Below, piece by piece: positions 12,187-22,244 of a stretch of DNA of 64,000 bases (its first letter is position 1; each line of letters starts with the position of its first letter). The notes beneath the pieces are model-generated. The model did no database searches and had not been told where the DNA came from. It worked only from the letters and a program-made list of their open reading frames with translations. Position numbers and translations under genes: made by a program. Origin of the DNA: Cavia porcellus (lineage: Eukaryota > Chordata > Mammalia > Rodentia > Caviidae); contig NW_026947485.1 of assembly GCF_034190915.1 (NCBI RefSeq), positions 29,277,519-29,341,518 on the forward strand, read 5' to 3'.

Positions 12187-12440
12187 TGCACGCAGCGCGG
12201 ATTTCTGACTGCTCCGCGCCGGGCCGCGAGTGCACGCCGCGCGGGTTTCCGATGGTTCCACACTGAGCCGGGAGTGCACGCAGAGCGGATTCCTGACCGT
12301 TCCACCCTGTACCGGGAATGCACGCAGCGCGGATTTCTGACCACTCCGCACTGTACCAGGCGCTGCGCGGATTTCTGACCATTCTGTGCTGTATGGGGAG
12401 TGCACGCTGCGCAGATCTCTGACCGATCAGTGCTGTGCTG
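12187..12440 (+). repeat. 44-bp CpG-rich tandem monomers, 5' end of copy 1
   Basis: The word TGCACG recurs at 12187, 12231, 12275 and 12319 (exact 44-bp spacing) and again at 12401, with one degenerate unit between. Each unit carries a GCGCGGATTTCTGACC-like core. About six units are present. Tandem 5' monomers acting as the promoter are known for rodent L1; a promoter role here is inferred from position. It is the most CpG-dense stretch of the window, so little methyl-CpG decay has occurred. The frames open on the minus strand here are by-products of the repeat. Confidence 0.75.
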
Positions 12441-12569
12441 GGAACGTGGGAAAGGTGGGCGGCGTGGACCCTGGTGAGTACTAGAGACCCTGCGACTGCC
12501 GGGGTTGGCCAGATAACATCTTGGAACGGGACAGTGCCCGCCACCACGGGGACATCAATAACACAGAGT

Positions 12570-12870
12570 CTGGTGGCAGCCATTTTACAGTTGGGCAGAA
12601 CCTACAGCTCAGTGGCGTCACTGAGCCCCCTGTAGGGAGGGCTAGTGGAAGGCATCTTGGAATTGGGCAGAGCCTGAGTACGTGTTGGCTTCAGCCTCAT
12701 CCAGAGAACTGGTGGGAGACATCTTGAGTTTGGGCAGTTCTGCTGTGCTGGTGCTCCTGACACAGAGAGGTCTGGAAGAGAACAGCTGAGATTTGGGCAG
12801 GACCCTGTGCCATAGTGACATTAGTCAGCTGCTTCTGGTACAAAGAGAACTGGCAGGAGATACTGGGGCT
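12570..12870 (+). repeat. Degenerate 63-72 bp repeats in the 5' UTR of copy 1
   Basis: The word TTGGGCAG recurs at 12591, 12663, 12730 and 12793, preceded each time by a diverged 'ctggtggnagncatctt' motif. Spacing is 72, 67 and 63 bp, so four or five decayed units lie between the 44-bp array and ORF1. This makes the 5' UTR a composite of two repeat arrays. Confidence 0.55.
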
Positions 12871-13131
12871 AACCCAAGCCTCTGCTTGGGGCCCAATGAG
12901 CGGATACAAAATAGTCACAACTCAGTGACAACCAGAAAGTACAGCCTAATTTAGGAACTAACTGGCACAGAGGCTAGAGACTAGCCTGTACTGCCCCTGC
13001 AGCCCAGTCTACCCCAGATAACAGTAAATTGGGGAGGACAGCAAAAACTCAAGCCAGCACACTTCTGAAAGGGCCTAAGCAATTCGGAGAGGGCCAGAGA
13101 ACTCCAGGACAGTCTGAAAGAAACCAGAAAC

Positions 13132-14229
13132 ATGACAAGAGATAAAAATAAAAAAAAATCTCCAGCTGCCCAACAGGAGAAAATAAGCCCAGGAGAAGTA
13201 AACACCGAAGAGAACAAGCACAGTAACCATCCACTACTCGACACAGCATCAGCTGAAATTAAAAAGTACCTATATGATCTCATAGAGGAATTTAAAGCTG
13301 TACTCCTGATCCAAGTGAGGCAAGATATAAAGAGATTAATTAAAGAAATGACAAGCCCCGCCCAAGAGAACACAGATGGAAGAACTGAGGAAATCAGAAA
13401 AGAAAGAGAAGCATCTGAAGAAGAATTTAAGCGTAACCTAGAATACATGAAACAGATCCAAAGAGAATATCAGGAAACTAAAAACTCCATTGAACATTGG
13501 CAAAATGCCTTGACAGAAACTAAAGACAGCCTTCTGAAACTTGAAGAGAGATTTAGGACATATGAACGTGAAAGAAAAAGCCTCTTAAAAATAACAAGGA
13601 ACCAGAAAGAAGCAATTCTAAAACTGGAAGATGACAAAAAGATACATAACCTAAGAATAAAGAATGTGAGTGAGGAAGCAGGAACATCCAAAAATGAAAT
13701 ACAAAAAATATTCACAGAGATATTAAAGCAAAATTTCCCATGTATAGCAAAAAGAAATGATATCCAGATAAAAGAAGCATACAGAACACCAGCTACCTAC
13801 AACCAAAACAGATCTACGCCTAGACATATAATAATCGAGATCCCAGAAATCCACCAAAAAAACAGAATATTAAAAGCAGCCAGAGAAAAGATGCAGGTTA
13901 CCTATAATGGGAAATCTATCAAAAAAACAGCAGACTTATCAACACAAACTCTTAAGTCAAGAAGGGAGTGGGGAGAAATATTCCAAGTCCTGAAAGAAAA
14001 AAATATGCAACCAAAGTTCATATATCCATCAAAACTCTCTCTAAAAATTAATGAAGAAATAAGATACTTTCAAGACAAGGAGGAACTGTGGGAGTTCGTG
14101 GCCACCAATCCAACCCTACAGAGAGTGCTGAAGGACATTACAGAGAAAGAGAGGAAGAGATATCAGGATTACAGCTACAGTGGCAGAGAAGCCTCAGTGA
14201 ACGGGGCAGACAATGGAATGAGGGAATAA
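13132..14229 (+). CDS. L1-type ORF1 protein (ORF1p-like RNA-binding coiled-coil protein) of HAL1-like element
   Basis: This is an uninterrupted 365-codon frame. Residues 1-60 are a lysine- and glutamate-rich head. Residues about 85-170 are strongly charged and helical with leucines at heptad-like spacing, consistent with the trimerising coiled coil. Residues about 172-255 match the ORF1p RRM, starting at HNLRIKNV and containing NFPCI, EAYRTP (215-220), RHIII (231-235) and the basic NRILKAAREK (244-253). Residues about 256-335 match the C-terminal domain, with STQTLKSRREW, YPSKLSL (298-304) and NPTLQRVL. Length fits L1 ORF1p (about 330-370 aa). In L1 this protein binds its RNA as a trimer and acts as a nucleic-acid chaperone in the retrotransposition particle. 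The start follows an ACATG context shared with the inverted copy, whose preceding 120 bp align. No ORF2 follows, so mobility would need L1 ORF2p in trans. Whether it is expressed is unknown. Confidence 0.85.
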   Translation: MTRDKNKKKSPAAQQEKISPGEVNTEENKHSNHPLLDTASAEIKKYLYDLIEEFKAVLLIQVRQDIKRLIKEMTSPAQENTDGRTEEIRKEREASEEEFKRNLEYMKQIQREYQETKNSIEHWQNALTETKDSLLKLEERFRTYERERKSLLKITRNQKEAILKLEDDKKIHNLRIKNVSEEAGTSKNEIQKIFTEILKQNFPCIAKRNDIQIKEAYRTPATYNQNRSTPRHIIIEIPEIHQKNRILKAAREKMQVTYNGKSIKKTADLSTQTLKSRREWGEIFQVLKEKNMQPKFIYPSKLSLKINEEIRYFQDKEELWEFVATNPTLQRVLKDITEKERKRYQDYSYSGREASVNGADNGMRE

Positions 14230-15850
14230 GGTGGACAAATTATAGCAGAAAAGTGGAGTAGCAGACATGAGGCAGGGACGGTAAGCTAGTCTTTAGTATA
14301 GACAGCTCTGAAACTATATTTTAAAAAAAAAAAAGCAGAGGTCATTGCTAATGGTGTATAATGATTTAAAAGACACAGTAGCCCTAGTGCCATATTTAGA
14401 TTGAATTTAATTTGTTCTGGTCTGTCCGCTCATGTCAGATTTGAGGACACAGACATCTTGACCCAAAAATAGCAGGCTATACCATGGTAACTATCCTTAC
14501 TTTCCTATTAACTTAAACTGAAATCCTATAATACTTACATTGTCTTACTATGACTGATCTTAATTGAATCTGAATTGTAAGACTATGGGTTGGCCATGGC
14601 TGATTTTATTTGAAATTGGTATGCTTGTCAGTATCAACCCTAAAAGTAGAGGCAACTACTCTGAGGATGACAAGTTGTAAAGAATATCCATACTGGTATT
14701 AATTAGTAACAGCTTCCAAACCCTACAATGCTGCCAAAGTTAAGTTTTTATAAAAATAGGTGATACTATATTTAACTATAATAAGCCAGTGTGGTGGTCA
14801 AATCTATTGAAAATAACAAGAGGAAACGTAGTAACTATGGAAGATCATCTATATTGTGGTCTTTTTTTTTTTTTTTTTTTTTTTTGTCTTTTTCATTTTT
14901 ATCGGTACCAGGGATTGAACTCACGACCACCTGCTTGCAAGGCAGGTGCTTATGCCACTGAGCTAAATCCCCAGCCTATATTGTTGTCTTAAATGTTTTA
15001 TCCATTGCATGTTTTTCTAGGAAATTGTTTTGCTGGCTTGCTATGACTTGGTATTCCCTATAACACAGAGAGGATAGATATATATGTAGAAATTCACACA
15101 TGGGTTCTTTTTTTCCTTTTAATTATTTATGGGAACAGATTATATAATGTAAGATGTAATGAACAGATACTCTGAGGAAGAGACACTAGGAAACTCGAGG
15201 CTAATTTAGTAGCATTATGATAGAAATTCTAGCAATACTAATGTTTGCTGATTAGAATGACATTGGACTGGTTTCTTGAGTTCAATTTCAGCATATGTAG
15301 AGATGGGGACAGCTATCACAAAGAGAAGGAGAGATGAGTTGGTAGTTACTATTGTCTTCCCTAATTTGGTACTTGAGGACCTAAAAAGTCTTCAATGATT
15401 TGATTAGTTCTATAATATACACTAAGTAAATAAGGTGGATGAAGAAGGGGACAACTATTTGTAAAAAACTAGAGACAGTTAGATAGACAATCAAGATCTC
15501 CAGTGGGCTTCCTATGAAATCTGTATTTCTTTAAATTGTTTTTTTAACTGCTATGTTCTGTTTTGATATGTTTAATCTTACGCTCTTTGAGAAGTAAAAC
15601 AAATGTGTAGGACTGATAACCATGTTACTGAGCTCTTGTTCGATCATAGAGCAGAAGGGTTTGTAGTGTCACTTTATGAATGTCATTCTAAATGCTTTAA
15701 TTCCATAACATGAACAGCTACTTCTAAGATGACAATGTGTAACTTATCAACCAGCAATTTCTTACCGTTTGTTTTTCTGTAAGTTTGTATCATTTCTACC
15801 CTTTTTTAAAATCTCCATGTATTCTTTTGTTTCCTTTTCTTTAAATAAAA
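14230..15850 (+). other. Non-coding 3' region of HAL1-like copy 1, degenerate tandem units
   Basis: No coding frame of note is present. The sequence aligns in reverse complement with 15873-17190 of the inverted copy, for example the matching 'AATTTGTTCTGGT' block near 14410 and the 'ATGACAATGTGTAA' block near 15730. Repeating blocks with an ATAACTACCATGG-like word and a pyrimidine-rich TGTTATTTT stretch recur roughly every 150 bp. The end, TTTCTTTAAATAAA plus A-run, resembles a polyadenylation signal. An ID-like SINE interrupts it at 14864-14976. Confidence 0.6.
14864..14976 (-). mobile_element. ID-like tRNA SINE inside HAL1-like copy 1
   Basis: It carries a long T-run, the conserved GTCTTTTTCATTTTTATCGG tail, TACCAGGGATTGAACTCACG and GAGCTAAATCCCCAG. 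A 15-bp duplication (CTATATTGTGGTCTT at 14849-14863, one mismatch at 14976-14990) flanks it. It dates the SINE as younger than the HAL1-like copy. Confidence 0.9.
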
Positions 15851-15872
15851 AATTAAAAAAAAAAAAGAAAAA

Positions 15873-17230
15873 TAAACAGTAAGAAATCACTAGTTGGTAA
15901 GTTATATATTGTCATCTTAGAAATAGTTGCTCAAGTTACAAAATTAAAGCATACAAAGTGATATTCAAATATTGACACTGCAAACAGTTCTGCTCAATGA
16001 TTCAACAAAAACTTAGTAATATGGTTATCAGTCCTACACACTTGTTTTTTATCTTAAAGAGGGTAAGATTAAACATGTCAAAACACAACAAAACAGTTCA
16101 TAAGGAAACAATTTAAAGAAACACAGATTTCAAAGGAAGTCCACTGGAGATCTTCACTATCTTATTGTCTCTAGTTTTCTTCCAAATAGTTGTCCCCATC
16201 TTCACACACATTGAATATATACTGAACATTACAGAACTAATCAAATCATTACAGAATGATGAAGCTTTTTAGGTTTTCAAGACCTGATTTTGGGGAAGCC
16301 AATAATGACTACCATAATGTCTCTCATTCTCTTCAAAGTAGCTGTCTTTATGTCTTTACATATGCTGAAATTGAACATAAGAGACTAGACTAATATCACT
16401 CTGAACAGTGAATAATAGTATTGTTTGATTTTATATCATAATGTTATAAAATTAGCATTGGGTTTCTTAGTGTCTCTTCTTCTTCAGAGTATCTGTTCAT
16501 TATATCGTGTATTGTATAATCTGTTCTTGTAAATAGTTTAGAAATTCTTCCCATGTGTTAACCTCTACATGTATATCTATCCTTTCTGTATTTTAGGGAA
16601 AAACAGATCAAAACAAGACAACAAAACAAATTCCTAGAAAAACATGAAATGAAAAAGACATATAAGACCACAATGTTAGGTAATCTACGATAGTTACTAT
16701 GCTTTCTCTTGTTATTTTCAATAGAATTGTCCACATCATCAGGCATTATATAGGTAAGCATAGCATTACATAGCTATTTTTATAAAAACACAACTTTGAA
16801 GACATTGTAGGACTTGAAAGCAGTTAATAATCAAAACTGGAATGGATATCTTTTACAGCTTGTCCTCGTCAGAGTAGTTGCCTCTACTCTTAGACTTGAT
16901 ACTATCAAGCATACCAAATTTGAATAAAATCAGTCAAGGCAAAATAGTGGTCTAACAAACCAGCTTCAAATAAGATCAGTCATAGTAAGACAATGTAAGT
17001 AATACAGCGTTTCAGTTTAAGTTAATAGAAAATTAAGGATAATTACCATGGTATAACCTGTTATTTTTGGATTAGCTGTCTGTGCCCTCAAATCTCATAT
17101 GAGTAGACAAACCAGAACAAATTACAATCAAACTAAACAGAGTGATAAGACTACTGTGGCTTTTAAATTCTGATACACTTTTAACAATATCCTCTGCCTT
17201 CCTTTTTTAGGCAATTCCTCACCTTTCCCC
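15873..17230 (-). repeat. Degenerate ~155-190 bp tandem units in the 3' region of copy 2
   Basis: A diagnostic block (AT-rich word, pyrimidine run 'tgttattntc', then 'nagntgtcnntn' and 'catcagnnattata') recurs near 16186, 16343, 16497, 16725, 16880, 17073 and 17210. Most spacings are about 137-193 bp. The same block repeats three times at 8714-9170. The units occupy the place where ORF2 would be in L1. Confidence 0.6.
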
Positions 17231-17710
17231 TTCTCAGGATGTTTTGTATATTTTGGGTCCCACTAGCTCCTATAGTTTTTAGACTAGAGGTCAAACTGTT
17301 ACCTATCTGAGTGTTGCTGAACTTTTTTACCCCTGAGCTTGTTCTTGAGCTGTACTCCTTTACTTACTAAAGCCACAAAGGTTTTCCTTCCTTCCAGCTG
17401 TGTAGTTCTACACTGCACAGAAGTGTCATAACTTTCCAACCTATCTGTGGCTGCTGGACAAGTTGTCCCTATTTCTCTCTGGTTTCCTGTCACATATAGC
17501 ATTGTTTTCCTTTTTTGACTCTCAGTATATTAACCCTCTTTCAGGTTGAGTGTATTTCCTATTCAGAGCATCTCAATGGATCCTGTCTCCTAATCTACTC
17601 TGCCTGTGTTTCTTTTTTGTTAGTGTGTCTAGGCATCAATGTTAAAGATTATAGCTTACCGTCTCTGCCTCATCTCTGCTATTCTATTCTTCTACTATTA
17701 TTTGTCCACT

Positions 17711-18809
17711 TTACTCCTTCATTCCACTGTCTGCCCTATTCATTGAGGCCTCTCTGCCACTGTTGCTGGAATTTTTTCCTCTCTCTCTCTCTGGAATGTC
17801 CTTCAGTATTTTTTGTAGGGTAGGTTGGTGGCCATGAACTACCACAGTTCCTCTTTGTCTTGGAAATATCTTGTTCCTCCATTAATTTTGAGAGAGAGTT
17901 TTCTGGTACATTAGTCTTGGTTGGAGGTTATTTTCTTGCAGGCTTGGACTATTTCTCCCCAGGCTCTTCTCAGTTTGAGAGTTTGTATTGATAAATGTCA
18001 TTATTTTGATGATTTGTCCTTTGTAGGCAATCTGCTTCTTTTCTCTGGCCGCTTTTAATATTCTGTTCTTGTGGTGGATTTCTAGAATCTTGATTATTAT
18101 ATGTCTGGGTGTAGATCTGTTTTGGTTGTAGGTGGCTGGAGTTCTGTATGCCTCATTTATCTGGATATCATTTCTTTTTCCTATGCTTGGGAAGTTTTCC
18201 TTAATTATATCTGTGAATAGTCTTTGTAGTTCATTTGTCCTTACTCCTGCTTCTTTGTTCACATTTTTTATACTTAAGTTATAAATCCTCTTGTCATCTT
18301 GTAGCCTTTGAATTGTTTCTTCCGGTTCCTTGTTATTTTTAAGAGATCTTTTCTTTCACGATCACAAATCATAAATCTCTCTTCAAGTTTCAAATGGCTA
18401 ACTTCAGTTTCTGTCAAGGCATTTTGCCACCTTTCAATGGAATTTTTAGTTTCCTGGTAATCTCTTTGGATCTGTTTCATGTATTCTAGATTTTGTTTAT
18501 ACTCTTCATCAAAGGTTTCTCTTCCTTTTCTGAGTTCCTCCATTCTTCCATCTGTGTTCTCTTGGGAGGGGCTTATCATTTATTTAATTAATCTTTTTAT
18601 ATCTTGCCTTACTTGGATCAGAAGTACAGTTTTAAATTCAACTATGAGGTCACAAACGTATTTCTTGATGTCCGCTGATGCTGGGTCTAATATTGCATAA
18701 TCACTGCACTGGTTCTCTTCTGTATTTACCTCTCCTTGGCTTATTTTCCCAGGGTCAGCAGCTGGAGGTCTTTTTTTTTTTTTTTTTTTTCATTTCTATG
18801 TATTGTCAT
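17711..18809 (-). pseudogene. Broken L1-type ORF1 of HAL1-like copy 2
   Basis: The minus-strand ATG at 18809 and stop at 17711 align with the start and stop of the intact ORF1 in copy 1 (1099 versus 1098 bp). Recognisable pieces are the coiled-coil part (18274-18579, with LEYMKQIQRDYQETKNSIE) and the RRM/C-terminal part (17882-18262, with EAYRTPATYNQNRSTPRHII and NRILKAAREKKQ). A 19-base T run (plus strand, about 18773-18791) near the start, stops and small frameshifts break the frame. It shows neutral decay and no sign of function. Confidence 0.75.
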
Positions 18810-19199
18810 GTTTCTGGTTTTTTTCAGACAGGTGTGTCTTGGGGGTCTCTGGCCCTTTCCATATTGATTAGGGTCTTTCTGAAGCATGCTGACTGGGGTT
18901 TTGCTGCCCTCCCCAATTTGCTGTTATCTGAAGTATAGGCAAGGACACAGGGATGGTGTAGGCAAGCCTCAAGCCTCTGAGCCAGTTGACCTGCAATTTC
19001 CTTCAGTGATTTAGGTTGTACCTTGTGGACGTCACAAGAGTTATGACCTTTTTGTTCTTGGCTATTGGGTCCCAACCAGAGGTGTAGCTCAGGCCCAGCA
19101 GAGCACACCTATCCTCTCTGCACCAGGGGTGGCCGACTGACACTGCCACCACGCCGGCTCTGCCCAACTCCAAGATGTCCTCCAGCCAGTGACTGCAGC

Positions 19200-19812
19200 C
19201 GCAAGACCCAATCCCCAGCACTCCCTGGGAATCAATGCAGTTTTTCCTCTTGACTCCACTCCGCACTGTGCTGCATCCTCCCGCCAAGGGCTCGGGACTC
19301 AACAATTCCCGTTATCAGTGGCTGTGGCTTCCACTTGACCTTGAATCAACTGACTCCACAGCGCTCCCATTACAGCATAGACTGGTCTCAATAAGCACGC
19401 AGGGCTCCAGCCCTCCACTCGCATTTTTCCTTCCTCCACAGAGGTAGATTCTAGCTTGATGTGATTTTTCCATGTCTAGATCAGCATCCTGCCTCTTCAG
19501 AAAACTGCACAGTGCCTTGCTTTGGTGCCCAGGCACATGGTTCTCTCCCTTGCCTCCTCCAGGGAGGTGCCCCAGGACCCAATTTCCAGTACTCACCGAG
19601 AGCCAATAAAGCTCTCCCCCTTTGGCTCCACTCTAGACTGTGCCTCATCTTCCCATCAAGAGCCGGGGACTCATCAACTCCTGTTATGGGCAGCTGCGGC
19701 TTCAGCGTGACTTTGGATCCTGACTCTAGGGCGCACCCAGCACAGCACAGAATAGGTCACAGTGAGCATGTTGAGCTACAGGCCTCCACCCGCGCTTTTC
19801 CTTCCTCTTCCT
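19200..19812 (-). repeat. Two 371-bp 5' monomers of copy 2
   Basis: Unit 1 (about 19201-19440) and unit 2 (about 19573-19812) share ordered landmarks at a constant offset of 371-373 bp: 'gacccaatccccag', 'ggctccactc', 'gggactcaacaa', 'ttatcagtggctg', 'cgcatttttccttcctc'. The sequence between them (19441-19572) belongs to the rest of the repeat unit. A tandem 5' monomer layout is typical of rodent L1 promoters, but it is unlike the 44-bp monomers of copy 1, so the two copies have different 5' ends. Confidence 0.65.
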
Positions 19813-19830
19813 AATTTTATTTTTCTCTTT

Positions 19831-20570
19831 GGTTTCCTCTTGGCTTAATAAAAATCATTCTCCAATCATCTGGCCCTCTCCATGCTGTCAAATTCTAGCA
19901 TCTGAGCTGCTTTCCCTCAGAGGCTCTCCATCCAGCCACTTCTCAAGCTGCCATTTTCCCCCTCCCTAAGTCTAGTTTTAAACTATTGTTCTAGTTCTAC
20001 TCAATGTATCAAACTGGTAGCAAGCCTGAATATTTCTTGAGGCTCCAGAAATTGGGTACTGAGACATAATTCTCTATTGAGCTACTTATATTTCTGTACA
20101 TCTTACCAATAGAAACATTGTTTTGTTTTAGACTATCTTTTCAAGGACCTATGACTGGCAAACAGCCATGGAAGATAAAAAGAGTGTATTGCTCTAAATC
20201 ACAGATAAGTTTCAGCCCTGGAATACAGATCCAGTACTATCTCATACAGCAAAAGGAAAACACGCTTACTGTCCATTATGAGTAGTTCATGTTCTCTAAA
20301 TATAGGGTTGCTCATCTGTAATGTTCTCCATCACATCTTCAAATATTGCCTGATTCTCTTCACATGCTCTGGAGAGGGCTGAGGTTCAGGGAATTAGCAC
20401 AAATACTGATGCTTTTTCTGACAATTGTTAATTCTAAGAGTAATAAATTGTCCTGATATAGGAGTATTATGTCTGCAAACACCCTTAAAACTGTGGCAGG
20501 CTAACTTGTTAGCTGCAGATAGGGTAACATTTCATAGCCTTTTGGTTCTTGACAGAGGGATTTAAAATAT
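19831..20570. other. Unique DNA between HAL1-like copy 2 and L1
   Basis: No coding or repeat signal recognised. Confidence 0.5.
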
Positions 20571-21666
20571 ATACACAATTCTTTATATGTTCTAGATATC
20601 AGTCCTTTGTCTGAAGAACAACTGGCTAAGGATTTTTCTCCACTCTGTAGGTTGTCTTCTCATTCTGTTGGTGATTTATTTTGCTGTCCAAAAGTTATTT
20701 TAATAAAGTGAGATCCCAGTAGTTGCTTCTTTGTATTATTTCCCATACAGGCAATGTTTTGTTCATGAAGTCTGTGCCTATATGTCTTCAAAAGTTCTCC
20801 CTATTGTCTTCTAGTAGATTTGGTATTCCTGTTTTAATATTTAAATCTTTGACCCATTTTGATGTTAGTTTAGAGTATGGTGATATATACAGATCTAGTT
20901 TTAGTTTTCAGCATGTGGAAAGCCAGTTTTCCAGCACCATTTGTTAAAGAGGGTTTCTTCCAATGAACATGCTCAGCTTTTTTTTTTCTAGAATAAGTCT
21001 TTCTCAATAATAAGGTAGCTGAGTGTGTTTGAAGTTGTTTCTGCCTCTTCTAATCTGTTCCACTGATCCTCTGGGGCTCTTTTTCCCAATGCCCTACTGT
21101 TTTCATCACAGTAGTTCATAGGATAATTTCAAGTCAGGGATTGTGATATTCCCTTCCTTGCCTCTGTTGCCCAGAATTGCTTTTGCTATTCTAGGCCTCC
21201 TCTAATTGCAAAAGAATTTTAGGAATGTTTTCTCTAGTTCCATGAGGTATGCTAATAGTATTTGATTGAGATTGCATTAAATCTATGTAACAATTTTGAC
21301 AGTATGGCCATTTTTAGTATGTTGGTTCTTCCTACCCATGAACAAGGGATGTCTATTTTCTGATATCCTCTTCAATTTCCTTTTTCAGAGTACTGTAGTT
21401 TTCAATGTAGAGATGTTTTACTTCCTTTGTTAGGCTGATTCCTAAGTAACTCATTTTTTTGATGCTACTGTGAAAGGTGTGCTTTCCCTAATTTCTCTCT
21501 GAGTTTGTTATTTATGTACAAGAATACTATTTTTGAGTATTGATTTTGTCTCCAGCTATGTGGCTGAATTTGGTTAAGTCTAGAAGATTTTGGTGAAAAT
21601 TTTTGGAGTCTTGCATGTAGAGTATCATGTCATCTACAAATAAAGATAATTTAACTTCTTCTTTTC

Positions 21667-22170
21667 CTATTCTTTATATTTTTTCTCTTGTCTAATTGCT
21701 CTAGCTAATGTTTCCAGAGCTGTATTGAACAGAAGTGGTAGTAGTGGACAACCTTGTCTCATTTCTGATTTTAGAGAAAAAGCTTTCAGTTTTTGACCAC
21801 TTAGTATGATGTTGGCTATTGCTTGGTCATAGATGTCTTTTATCAGATTGAGATAAAAGACCATCCATTTCAATTTTCTCTATGTTTTTTTATCATTAAT
21901 GAGTATTGACTCTGTCAAATGCTTTTTCTGCATGTATTGAGATGATCATATGGTTTTTGTCTTATTTCTATCAATATGTTGTATTACATTTATTGATTTG
22001 CATATGTTGAACCATCTCTGTATCCCTGGGATGTATCCTACTTGACCATGGTGTATAATCTTCTTGATGATTTGCTGAATTTTGTTTGCCTGAAGCTTGC
22101 CAAGGATTTTTGCAGATCCCCCAAACTTAAAGACCCAAACCAAAAATGGGTATCTAAAATGAACACACAC
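21667..22170 (-). pseudogene. L1 ORF2 reverse-transcriptase remnant
   Basis: Minus-strand peptides here match the L1 RT region. [19 protein letters not shown], then [19 protein letters not shown] lies at 21946-22170. [27 protein letters not shown] lies at 21667-21873 in two joined stretches. The catalytic FADD-type motif would lie further toward 21600 but is lost among stops. The frame is broken between the two pieces near 21880-21945. It is non-functional. Confidence 0.8.
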
Positions 22171-22244
22171 CTCTCAGAAAAAAAGAAGTACAAATGGCAA
22201 AAAAATACATGAAAAAATGTTCAACATCAATGATCATTTGAGAG

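Larger units (their letters stand above)
12159..15850 (+). mobile_element. HAL1-like (ORF1-only) LINE, near full-length, copy 1
   Basis: The element runs from a CpG-rich tandem-repeat 5' end (12187-12440), through a second set of degenerate 5' repeats (about 12570-12870), to an intact L1-type ORF1 (13132-14229), then about 1.6 kb of non-coding 3' sequence ending in TTTAAATAAA and an A-rich run near 15840-15855. No endonuclease or reverse-transcriptase reading frame follows ORF1 in any frame, whereas the ordinary L1 at 20.6-22.9 kb still shows RT motifs. ORF1 without ORF2 is the definition of half-L1 (HAL1) elements; assignment to HAL1 is inference from layout. Compared with the inverted copy at 15.85-19.83 kb, about 430 bp just after ORF1 is missing (near 14310). 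An ID-like SINE is inserted at 14864-14976. The intact ORF and high CpG content of the 5' end suggest a fairly recent insertion. Confidence 0.75.
15856..19830 (-). mobile_element. HAL1-like element, decayed copy 2, tail-to-tail with copy 1
   Basis: Read on the minus strand, two 5' monomers of about 371 bp (19200-19812) are followed by about 0.4 kb of 5' UTR, a frame-broken ORF1 (18809 to 17711), about 0.5 kb of spacer, then about 1.3 kb of tandem 3' units ending near 15856-15873. The 3' ends of copies 1 and 2 meet at an A-rich centre near 15850, so the pair forms a large inverted repeat. The last roughly 60 bases of the element (present at 9180-9240) are missing here. No ORF2 motif is seen between ORF1 and the 3' end, in agreement with copy 1. 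Confidence 0.7.

Noticed and set aside
12068..12583. 171-codon minus frame and overlapping minus frames
   Set aside because: They are shadows of the 44-bp CpG-rich monomers; the amino-acid repetition simply mirrors the DNA repeat.
13132..14229. Considered as a host gene exon
   Set aside because: ORF1p domains are clear, the same protein is found broken in two nearby copies, and the flanks are retrotransposon UTRs.
15873..17230. Regularly spaced repeats considered as a CRISPR-like array
   Set aside because: Units are long, degenerate and continuous without unique spacers, and the DNA is mammalian.
18824..19814. Several open frames of 60-117 codons on both strands
   Set aside because: They lie in the GC-richer 5' monomers of HAL1-like copy 2 and have no protein motifs.
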